Shown here: piece by piece, positions 9,400-16,425 of the stretch
How positions within the stretch are numbered: the first letter of the stretch is position 1
Layout of the letters: every line of letters begins with the position of its first letter
Origin: Natronomonas gomsonensis
GTDB lineage: Archaea; Halobacteriota; Halobacteria; Halobacteriales; Haloarculaceae
Assembly (NCBI RefSeq): GCF_024300825.1
Contig: NZ_CP101323.1
Location: 992,001 to 1,056,000, forward strand
DNA length: 64,000 nt
Direction: 5' to 3'
Notes under the pieces: generated by a model
What the model was told of the DNA's origin: nothing
The model's input: the letters and a program-made list of their open reading frames with translations, nothing else
The model's database searches: none
Program-made: the position numbers and the translations under genes

Positions 9400-10254
9400 A
9401 TGAACACACTCGTGTTGACGAAAGGCGTTCCCGACTTCCGAGAGGGGAAGGTCTCCTTCGACGAGGACGGCCACCTCGAACGTGGGAAGACGCCGACGGT
9501 GATGAATCCGAACGACAAGTTCGCGCTCCGGGCGGCGCTACAGACGAAGGTCCGTCACGGCGGAACGGTTTCGTTGATGAGCATGGGTCCGCCCGGCTAC
9601 AAGGAGGTCCTTCAGGAGGGAATGCGGGACGTCTACGCCGACGAGTTGTATCTGCTCTCCGACCGGGAGATGGGCGCGGCGGACACGTGGGCGACGGCGA
9701 TGACCGTCGCGACCGGCATCGAAAAAATGGAGGAGACGCCGGATTTGGTGTTCGCGGGGTTCAAGAGTGCCGACGGGGAGACCGGCCACACCGGCCCACA
9801 GACGAACTGGTGTCTCGACTGGCCGCTTGTCACCCACGTCATTGCTCTGGACATCGACGAGGAGGCCGGCCGACTCCGAGCGAAGCGACTCGTCAAGGGA
9901 GACGTCGAGGAGATAGAGACCGTCGAGGCCGATCTCCCGGCGTTCGTCGTCACCGACCCGGAGTTCGAGCCGACCTATCGGAAGGCCAAACACCGGCTCA
10001 AACACAAGGAACTCCGCGAAGAGACCCAACAGCGCGCGGAGAACTACGAGGACATCGTGACGGTATGGGACCACGAGGACCTCAACCTCGACCCCGATTA
10101 CATCGGACTCGACGGTTCGCCGACTATCGTCTCCGGCGTCGACCCGATTCCGAAGGCGCCCTCCGAGCGCGAGGCGACGACGGTCACGCCGGATGACGAG
10201 GAGGGAATGCGAAACGTACTCGAGGAGATGGAGCCGTTCGCGGCAGGTGACTGA
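9400..10254 (+). CDS. fixA: Electron transfer flavoprotein beta subunit (FixA/EtfB)
   Basis: A 284-residue ETF beta subunit. It begins MNTLVLTKGVPD and has the nucleotide-binding-type segment MNPNDKFALRAAL, the GFKSADGETGHTGPQ region and the C-terminal recognition-loop area. It forms a heterodimer with the downstream FixB and holds an FAD or AMP. GGTGATGAGGT lies 5 nt before the ATG and may be a Shine-Dalgarno element. fixA, fixB and fixCX follow without gaps, so this is the Fix-type ETF branch linked to quinone and ferredoxin reduction rather than a lone ETF. Confidence 0.93.
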   Translation: MNTLVLTKGVPDFREGKVSFDEDGHLERGKTPTVMNPNDKFALRAALQTKVRHGGTVSLMSMGPPGYKEVLQEGMRDVYADELYLLSDREMGAADTWATAMTVATGIEKMEETPDLVFAGFKSADGETGHTGPQTNWCLDWPLVTHVIALDIDEEAGRLRAKRLVKGDVEEIETVEADLPAFVVTDPEFEPTYRKAKHRLKHKELREETQQRAENYEDIVTVWDHEDLNLDPDYIGLDGSPTIVSGVDPIPKAPSEREATTVTPDDEEGMRNVLEEMEPFAAGD

Positions 10255-10256
10255 TT

Positions 10257-11885
10257 ATGGTATCCGTAGACCCAACCGAACACGAAATCGCGGAGTTGGG
10301 ACCGAAAATCAAGGACATCGAGGACCTCGACGAGTTAGAGGAGATGCTCGAACTCGAAGAGGACGGGGAGGACCGCGACCCGGTAAAGACGCTTATCGAG
10401 GGACGAATCGAGAAGCTCTCGGCGGACGACGAGGAACCCGACCCGAGCGAGGCGGATTTGACCGAACTGACCGTCGCGGACATCGCGAACCTCGTTCGAG
10501 GCATCGAAGACGTCGACGTTCTCGAGGACATCTTGGAGCGCGAACGCGACGGGAAGGAACGGAAATCCGCCATCTCTCAAATCGAGAATCGAATCGAGGA
10601 CCTGACACAGGCCGACGACGGCGAGGAGGCGGAAGTCGAGTACGTCCCGCCGGAGGAGAAGTACCCCGAACTCGACCATCCGACCTCCGAGAAGCGGTGG
10701 GTCGAGGGAACGGTCGACGGCGACTACCGAGATATGTGGGTGTACTGTGAGACCCAACAGGGCGAGTTGCTAGACGCCTCCAAGGAGATTCTCGGAAAGG
10801 CCAGCGAACTGATGGCCGACTACAACGAGGAGTACGACGAAGAGGAGGTAGTCGTCGCGGTGCTCATCGGCGACGGCGTCTCGGAGTTGGCCGAAGAGGC
10901 CGTCTCCTACGGCGCCGACCGCGTCGTCTATCAAGAGGACGAACGTCTCGGACGGTTCCGACACAAGCCCTACACCGAGATTTTCTGTTCGATGTGTCGG
11001 GACAGCGACTTCGAGTGGCGCGATTACCACGAACCGCGGTACACCGTCTTCCCGGCGACGAACAACGGCCGTGACCTCTCGGCGTTGGTACAGGCGGAAC
11101 TCGATTCGGGGCTGGCGTCGGACTGTTCGGACCTCTACATCGATTCGGCCACCATCTCGAACCCCGCGAAGACGGGGACGCCGGGCGACAACAAGGTGTT
11201 CGAGCGAGTCCTTCACATGCCGCGACCGGACTTCTCGGGCTTCGAGTACTCGACGATTCTCTGTATCGACAAACCCCACCGGGACTTCCACCCACAGGGT
11301 GCGAGCGTCATTCCCGGAACGTTCGATTTGCCCGACCCGGACCCGGAACGCGAGGGCGAAATCGTCGAACACGAACTCGAGTTGCCCGAGGAGTGGTTCC
11401 AAGTCGAGGTGACCGACTACGACCAACTCGAAGGTGGCGTCGATTTGACGGGCAACGAAGTCGTCGTCGCGCTCGGCCGTGGCATCGGCGAGAACCCGAC
11501 GAAGGGAATGGAGTTGGGTCTCGAACTCACCGACGCCTTCGAGGAGGCCGACCTCGGTCTCTCCCGGGGCGTCATCACGGCCTCCTATCAGTTCGACGGC
11601 CACGTCGAGGACTACGTCGCCGAGGAGCGGCAAATCGGCGAGTCCGGACAGGTCGTCGAACCCGACCTCTACATCGCCGCCGGCATCTCCGGGGCAGTCC
11701 AGCACAAGGTCGGCATGGACGAGTCCGACACCATCGTGGCCATCAACACTGACCCCGACGCCGACATCCGTGGGTTCTCCGATTACTACATCGAGGGCGA
11801 CCTCTTCGAGGTGTTACCGCGGCTGACGGAGGCGCTGAAGGAAGGCGAGTTCTCCCGTGCGGTCGCGGAGGTGAGCGATGACTGA
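10257..11885 (+). CDS. fixB: Electron transfer flavoprotein alpha subunit (FixB/EtfA) with duplicated N-terminal module
   Basis: At 542 residues this is far longer than the usual 310-330. The C-terminal part is a standard ETF alpha subunit with the FAD-binding motif (SRGVITASYQFDG, GISGAVQHKVGM, NTDPDADIRGFSDY). Residues about 145-205 look like the alpha/beta nucleotide-binding half. The extra N-terminus of about 120 residues is two similar helical repeats (KDIEDLDELEEMLELEEDG and RGIEDVDVLEDILERERDG, each followed by a basic patch and RIExL). Between residues 225 and 300 there is also a possible Fe-S or metal loop (CSMCRDSDFEW). It starts 2 nt after fixA and overlaps fixCX by 8 nt. Confidence 0.9.
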   Translation: MVSVDPTEHEIAELGPKIKDIEDLDELEEMLELEEDGEDRDPVKTLIEGRIEKLSADDEEPDPSEADLTELTVADIANLVRGIEDVDVLEDILERERDGKERKSAISQIENRIEDLTQADDGEEAEVEYVPPEEKYPELDHPTSEKRWVEGTVDGDYRDMWVYCETQQGELLDASKEILGKASELMADYNEEYDEEEVVVAVLIGDGVSELAEEAVSYGADRVVYQEDERLGRFRHKPYTEIFCSMCRDSDFEWRDYHEPRYTVFPATNNGRDLSALVQAELDSGLASDCSDLYIDSATISNPAKTGTPGDNKVFERVLHMPRPDFSGFEYSTILCIDKPHRDFHPQGASVIPGTFDLPDPDPEREGEIVEHELELPEEWFQVEVTDYDQLEGGVDLTGNEVVVALGRGIGENPTKGMELGLELTDAFEEADLGLSRGVITASYQFDGHVEDYVAEERQIGESGQVVEPDLYIAAGISGAVQHKVGMDESDTIVAINTDPDADIRGFSDYYIEGDLFEVLPRLTEALKEGEFSRAVAEVSDD

Positions 11886-13539
11886 CGACTACGAACACTT
11901 CGAGGCGGTCGTCGTCGGTGCCGGCCCCGGCGGGGCGGCGGCAGCGGCGACGCTGGCCGAACAGGGCGTCGAAACGCTCGTCCTCGAACGCGGCGTCGAC
12001 GCCGGGTCAAAGAACGTCTCGGGCGGCCTCATCTACGCCGAGGAATCGGCGCCCTACACCATCGACAGTATCTTCGATGGGTTCCGCGAGGCGGCTTCCG
12101 AACGGCCCATCTCGGAGTACTACATCCACAACCTCGCCGGCGAGAAGGTCAAGACGTTCGACCTCTCGGAGGTCCACCACAACGATACCGAGTGGTGTGA
12201 TTCGGTACTCCGACGACAGATGGACTCGTGGCTTGCCGAGCGCGTCCACGAGAAGTGCCGAGACACCGGTGGTGGACTGTTAACCGAAGTGCGGGTCAAC
12301 GGGCTACTCCGTGAGGACGGGGAGATAGTCGGCGTCACCTGCGACGAAATCGACCCGATTACGGCCGACGTCATCATCGCCGCCGACGGCGTCAACTCCG
12401 AGTTGGCACGCGACGCCGGGTTGATGGATTGGGAGGAACCCGACGAGTGGTTCCAGGGCGTCAAGGCCGTCGTGGATATGGACCCCGGAGCCGTCAACGA
12501 GCGGTTCGGTGTCGAATCGGACGACGGCGTCGCCCACCTGTTTTCGGGGGACCTCTTCGAGGGCGTCCGCGGCGGCGGCTTCCTCTATACGAACGAGGAT
12601 TCGCTGTCCATCGGGACGGTGTTCCATCTCGATTCGCTAACCGAAGAGGAGGCCGAACCGCACGAACTGCTCGATTCGCTGCTCACCCATCCGCTGTTGG
12701 ACCAGTGGTTCGACGGCGAGTACCAAGAGCGGGAATACTCGGCGAAACTGGTCCCCGACTCGAAGAAGGCGGCCAACCCCTCGCCACATCGGGGCCGGCT
12801 ACTGCTCGTCGGCGACGCCGCCGGACAGATGCAGGCACAGGGACCGATAATCAAGGGGATGAACCACGCGGTCACCGCCGGCGGACTGGCCGCCGAAGCG
12901 TTCGCGGAGGCGAAATCCCGTGGCAACCCCGACAGTGCGGGCGATCTCTACGAGAAGAAACTCGTCGACGAGGGCGTGATGGCCAAACTCCGCCCCCAGC
13001 GGTACCGGATGACCCGAACCCTCTCGGAGAGCGACCTGGTGACGAAAGTAGCCGGCGGAGTCCTCAACTCGGCGGTCGGCCGGGCCGGCGTGAAACTCTT
13101 CGACGGAACCATCGAGCGGGCGTTCAACTCCCCGTTCCTGCTGGGGATGATACCCGACACCCGGACCTCATACGTGACGATTCCACGAGTCGTCGGTGAG
13201 GTACTTGGCGAGGAAATCGACGCCGAAAACACCATCGAACCGCCGGAACTCGACGACCGAATCGGCGAGTTGACTTACGACGTTGGGGACCCCCACATCG
13301 AGTTGGTCGACAACAGTTTCGCAGCCAGCGGCGCCGCCGTGGCCGCCTGTCCGGTCAGCGCGAAGGACTTCGGCGGCGGCTGTTACCGCGAAGAGACCGT
13401 CAAGACCAACGGCAGCGAGGAGAAGGTCGTCAGCCTCGACACCCAACCTTGCGTCGAGTGCGGCACCTGTGCGGTCGTCGCCGACACCGACTGGGAACAC
13501 CCGGCCGGTGGCAAGGGCGTGGAGTTCAGGGACGGGTAG
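11878..13539 (+). CDS. fixC: FixC-type ETF:quinone oxidoreductase fused to FixX ferredoxin
   Basis: A 553-residue fusion. Residues 1 to about 435 are the FAD-dependent FixC reductase, with the dinucleotide motif VVGAGPGGAAAAATLAEQG near the start and the second FAD segment LLVGDAAGQMQAQGPIIKGM. The last 80 or so residues are FixX-like: ACPVSAKDFGGGC then PCVECGTC, a 4Fe-4S site. FixC accepts electrons from the ETF and passes them to menaquinone through the Fe-S centre at the inner membrane face. Fix complexes can bifurcate NADH electrons to quinone and ferredoxin. The fusion ensures 1:1 stoichiometry. It overlaps fixB and directly abuts the next gene. Confidence 0.93.
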   Translation: MTDDYEHFEAVVVGAGPGGAAAAATLAEQGVETLVLERGVDAGSKNVSGGLIYAEESAPYTIDSIFDGFREAASERPISEYYIHNLAGEKVKTFDLSEVHHNDTEWCDSVLRRQMDSWLAERVHEKCRDTGGGLLTEVRVNGLLREDGEIVGVTCDEIDPITADVIIAADGVNSELARDAGLMDWEEPDEWFQGVKAVVDMDPGAVNERFGVESDDGVAHLFSGDLFEGVRGGGFLYTNEDSLSIGTVFHLDSLTEEEAEPHELLDSLLTHPLLDQWFDGEYQEREYSAKLVPDSKKAANPSPHRGRLLLVGDAAGQMQAQGPIIKGMNHAVTAGGLAAEAFAEAKSRGNPDSAGDLYEKKLVDEGVMAKLRPQRYRMTRTLSESDLVTKVAGGVLNSAVGRAGVKLFDGTIERAFNSPFLLGMIPDTRTSYVTIPRVVGEVLGEEIDAENTIEPPELDDRIGELTYDVGDPHIELVDNSFAASGAAVAACPVSAKDFGGGCYREETVKTNGSEEKVVSLDTQPCVECGTCAVVADTDWEHPAGGKGVEFRDG

Positions 13540-13944
13540 ATGGACGACCTCAGCGACCGCATCGCCGAACTGTCGGAGCGTGCCCGTCGGGACCGAGAGG
13601 CCTTCGAGCCGCCAGTGGACCCGCCCGACGAGGAGGCCGCACTCGAGTACCTCGTCGATGGCGTCGGTGATGTCGTCGGGCTGTACATCGAAGCGCGGAC
13701 CGGCGAACTGGTCCGGTTCGACGACGCCGAGTTCGCCATGCTGGAGCGGGCGCTCAACGACTGGCTCGACCTGTATGCGGCATGCTACGGCGTTGACCTC
13801 GAGGCGTCGTTCACCGTTCGGGAGGCCGCAGAGCTGGTCGTCGACACCCACAGCATCCGCGAAACCGCGATACTGCTGACGAACGTCCCCGACAGGGACC
13901 GCAGAAAGCCGTGGTCACAGAGCGTTTCGAAAACTGACATATAA
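13540..13944 (+). CDS. Conserved-looking small acidic protein in the fix operon
   Basis: I do not recognise this 134-residue soluble protein. Its ATG directly follows the fixCX stop with no spacer, so it is translated with the operon. The first 25 residues are a charged helix (LSDRIAELSERARRDREAF). A compact alpha/beta segment follows (ALEYLVDGVGDVVGLYIEARTGELVRFDD), then a helical C-terminus. No cysteines suit an Fe-S site. The position suggests a chaperone or regulator of the Fix complex (inference). Confidence 0.7.
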   Translation: MDDLSDRIAELSERARRDREAFEPPVDPPDEEAALEYLVDGVGDVVGLYIEARTGELVRFDDAEFAMLERALNDWLDLYAACYGVDLEASFTVREAAELVVDTHSIRETAILLTNVPDRDRRKPWSQSVSKTDI

Positions 13945-13965
13945 CTAGTTCGGCTCCGGCAACAA

Positions 13966-13973
13966 TTTTATAT
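13966..13973 (+). promoter_or_regulatory. TATA box of the HTH-GNAT gene
   Basis: TTTTATAT is centred 27 nt before the ATG at 13997. This supports the 13997 start over the in-frame GTG at 13982 and indicates a leaderless message. Confidence 0.6.
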
Positions 13974-13996
13974 GTTGGTTCGTGCTACCAATCCTC

Positions 13997-14731
13997 ATGC
14001 AGTTCTCCGACGAGCTCGAATTCAGCCACCGGGACCGCAAGGACATCTACGAGTACGTCGAGCGGTACGGGACGGCCGACTACGACGAGACGCGTCGGGC
14101 ACTGAACATGAGTCCGGAGGCGTTCGGTCACCACATCGCCGTCCTTCGGCGTGACGGCATCGTCACCAGAGATGAGGACGAACTCCGCATCGCTTTCGAG
14201 GACGACAGCGAGGAGACGTACGTCGACGACGGCCTCGAAGTCACCATCCGGGCAGCCCGCGAGGACGACCTAACCGGGTTGGTCGGCGCGATTCGGGAGG
14301 CGCTTGGCGATAAGACCTACATCGAGGGTGAGACGGTCGCCGACGTGGTCGAAAGCGAGAACGTCCTGTTGCGACACAACGAACTGCAAAAACGGATGTT
14401 CTTCGTCGCGACGGTCCACGGCGACGTGGTCGGATGGGTCCACCTCAACGCGCCGGAGTTGGAGAAACTCGAACACACTGCACAGTTGACCGTCGGCGTC
14501 ATCGACGAGTACCGCGGCCACGGCATCGGGACGAAACTGCTCGACCACGGCGTCGACTGGGCGCTCGACAACGGCTTCGAGAAACTGTACAACAGCGTCC
14601 CCTCCTCGAACGAGGCGGCCATCGAGTTCCTCGAAGCCCGTGGCTGGGAGACCGAGGCCGTCCGGAAAAAGCACTACAAAATCGACGACGAGTATCTCGA
14701 CGAAGTGATGATGGCGAAACTGCTGGCGTAA
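13997..14731 (+). CDS. GNAT acetyltransferase with N-terminal winged-helix domain
   Basis: 244 residues from the ATG at 13997, set by the TATA box 27 nt upstream. Residues 1-60 look like a winged helix (DIYEYVERYGTADYDETRRALNM, then a GIVTRDEDELRI wing). Residues about 75-244 are a GCN5-type acetyltransferase with the acetyl-CoA loop VIDEYRGHGIGTKLLDHGVDWA and the motif B end SSNEAAIEFLEARGWETEA. The family transfers acetyl groups from acetyl-CoA to amines. The fused DNA-binding domain suggests a regulator or a DNA-associated acetyltransferase. The substrate is unknown. Confidence 0.85.
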   Translation: MQFSDELEFSHRDRKDIYEYVERYGTADYDETRRALNMSPEAFGHHIAVLRRDGIVTRDEDELRIAFEDDSEETYVDDGLEVTIRAAREDDLTGLVGAIREALGDKTYIEGETVADVVESENVLLRHNELQKRMFFVATVHGDVVGWVHLNAPELEKLEHTAQLTVGVIDEYRGHGIGTKLLDHGVDWALDNGFEKLYNSVPSSNEAAIEFLEARGWETEAVRKKHYKIDDEYLDEVMMAKLLA

Positions 14732-14755
14732 CGATACCAAAACCACCACGGCCCG

Positions 14756-14760
14756 TTTTT
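14756..14760 (+). terminator. Oligo-T terminator after the HTH-GNAT gene
   Basis: Five T residues lie 25 nt after the stop and 39 nt before the next start. This is consistent with an archaeal U-run terminator. Confidence 0.35.
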
Positions 14761-14799
14761 GCCGACACCGTATTACACCCCCTGCTTAAACAATCGCGT

Positions 14800-15243
14800 A
14801 TGAGCGAGAGTAGTCTCCGACTTCGGGGCGCCGACTTCGAGGCACTCGAGTACGTCGAAACCCTGCTGGCAGCGGCGGACCTCCCTGTCGAGGACGTTCG
14901 GTCGAACCCGGAGTGGTTCTACGTCGCTTTCGACGGCGACGACCGAGTCGGAATCGGCGGCATCGAACCCGCCGGTGACGACGCCCTCCTTCGGTCGGTC
15001 GTCGTCGAAGAGTGCGTTCGAGGACGGGGCTACGGCGGAGCGCTTCGGGCGGCGCTGGATGCAAAAGCCCGTTCCGACGGCGTCGACACGCTGTACCTGC
15101 TTACGACGACCGCCGCTGATTTCTTCGCCGAGGGAGGTTACGCGGTCATCGACCGCGAAGAGGCTCCCGATGCTGTCCGAGAGACCCGCGAATTCGCGGA
15201 GTTCTGTCCGTCGACGGCCACCTGCATGAAGAAGTCGCTGTAG
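14800..15243 (+). CDS. GNAT acetyltransferase, ArsN2-like
   Basis: 147 residues from the ATG at 14800. The acetyl-CoA loop is VVEECVRGRGYGGALRAAL, followed by the typical strand LYLLTTTAADFFAEGGYAVI. The layout (short protein, ending in CPSTATCMKKSL) matches the ArsN2-type acetyltransferases often found in arsenic resistance loci. No arsenic genes lie nearby here, so the specific substrate is not assigned. It is transcribed separately from the preceding GNAT gene. Confidence 0.82.
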   Translation: MSESSLRLRGADFEALEYVETLLAAADLPVEDVRSNPEWFYVAFDGDDRVGIGGIEPAGDDALLRSVVVEECVRGRGYGGALRAALDAKARSDGVDTLYLLTTTAADFFAEGGYAVIDREEAPDAVRETREFAEFCPSTATCMKKSL

Positions 15244-15258
15244 CTGCAGCAATCGGGT

Positions 15259-15420
15259 TCAGGACCACTCGTCGCCAGCGTCCGTCAGTGGGTCGGCGAC
15301 GATGCCGTCCTGCCGGGCGAAAACCCGGGCATGTCCCGAACACACCACCCTGTTTTCGGCCCACGGGATGTGGAGTTCGACGGCCGCCGTCTCCTCACAG
15401 TCCGGTTCTGTACACTCCAT
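15259..15420 (-). CDS. Very small zinc-finger protein (53 residues)
   Basis: The minus strand between a GNAT gene and a DUF456-like gene encodes a 53-residue protein starting MECTEPDCEETAAVELHIPW. Cys3, Cys8, Cys27 and His30 (spacing Cx4C...CxxH) look like one zinc site. Composition is acidic, in keeping with its neighbours. It ends in DPLTDAGDEWS. Haloarchaea encode many such tiny zinc-finger proteins. Function is unknown. It could be cotranscribed with the DUF456-like gene upstream on the same strand. Confidence 0.75.
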   Translation of the reverse strand: MECTEPDCEETAAVELHIPWAENRVVCSGHARVFARQDGIVADPLTDAGDEWS

Positions 15421-15457
15421 GTCAGCCGTAGGACCCCCCGGCTAACAGCCGTTGTGG

Positions 15458-15937
15458 TCAGACGAACACAGCGAGGAGAAATCCGACCAACACGACCCCG
15501 GACAACAGCGCCTGCATCACCGACGAGGCGAGCATCCCGACCGTCGCGTACGCCGCCGTTCGAAGCCCCCGTTCGACATCGCCGTGGCGATAGTACTCGG
15601 CGGCGAAGACGGTGCCGCCGACGCCCACGACGACGCCGAGCGGGCCGAGGACGAACAACAACAGGAACCCAGCGACAGCGGCGATGGCCGTCGTCCGAAG
15701 TGAGGCGCCGCCATATCGGGCCGACAGCGCCCCCGCAAGCCAGTCGACGACGAGCGTCAACAGGCCGACCGAGACGAGAAGTGCGACGACCAATAGACTC
15801 GGTTCGCCGGTGGCATACCAGTAGTAGCCGACGCCGGCGATGGAGAGCGCACCGCCAGGGACGAAGGGGACGAAACTGGCGACGACGGCCGCGACGAGCA
15901 ACGCGAGGGCGACGTACAGCGGGTCGACGGGGAGCAC
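15458..15937 (-). CDS. DUF456-like integral membrane protein
   Basis: A 159-residue protein with four to five hydrophobic segments. Glycine-rich helices (FVLGPLGVVVGVGGTVFAAEY) and the PFVPGGALSIAG segment near the front match the DUF456 family (from memory), small multi-pass membrane proteins without an assigned activity. It ends in a hydrophobic helix (LLSGVVLVGFLLAVFV). The tiny zinc-finger gene lies 38 nt downstream on the same strand. Confidence 0.8.
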   Translation of the reverse strand: MLPVDPLYVALALLVAAVVASFVPFVPGGALSIAGVGYYWYATGEPSLLVVALLVSVGLLTLVVDWLAGALSARYGGASLRTTAIAAVAGFLLLFVLGPLGVVVGVGGTVFAAEYYRHGDVERGLRTAAYATVGMLASSVMQALLSGVVLVGFLLAVFV

Positions 15938-15980
15938 GTTCGGATGTTCGGCGGCGAGTGGATAACGCTACTGGGCCTGA

Positions 15981-16394
15981 CTACTCGGGGGCGACGACTT
16001 CGAGCTTTACGCCCTCCGGTCCCTCACAGTACAGCGCGTAGTAGCCGCCGGCGAAGGGGTGACGGTCCTCGTACAGCACCGTCGCGTCCTCGCGGTCCCG
16101 AACGGCCTCGGTGAGTGCATCGACCCGCTCGCGGGAGGCGGCATGGAAGGCGAGGTGATTCAGTCCGGGCGCAGTCCGGTCGAAAGGGTGGTCGTCGGTG
16201 TCCGCCGACACGAGAACGATGTACGTCGGGTTGTTTTTCCACGAACGGCCGTCCGCCCAGTCGTTCTTCAGTTCGTAGCCGAGTTCGCCAAGGAACCACT
16301 CCCAGAAACCGACGGCAGCGTCGAAATCGGCCGCGTACAGTTCGATGTGGTGGAGTTGGCCTGCGCTGTCGGGGTCCGCGTGGTCGTGCTCCAT
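15981..16394 (-). CDS. VOC-family (glyoxalase-fold) protein
   Basis: 137 residues from the ATG at 16394; longer in-frame starts overlap tmcA and give a basic leader. It has the paired beta-alpha-beta-beta-beta modules of the vicinal-oxygen-chelate fold. LHHIELYAADFDAAVGFWEWFL provides the first metal histidine, GLNHLAFHAASRERVDALTEAV the second module, and YYALYCEGPEGVKLEVVAPE the closing glutamate strand. Such proteins isomerise, cleave or bind small molecules such as methylglyoxal adducts or antibiotics. The particular reaction is not evident. Confidence 0.85.
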   Translation of the reverse strand: MEHDHADPDSAGQLHHIELYAADFDAAVGFWEWFLGELGYELKNDWADGRSWKNNPTYIVLVSADTDDHPFDRTAPGLNHLAFHAASRERVDALTEAVRDREDATVLYEDRHPFAGGYYALYCEGPEGVKLEVVAPE

Positions 16395-16425
16395 CGGTCG
16401 AGTGTCGATTCGCCCGTTGAAAAAG

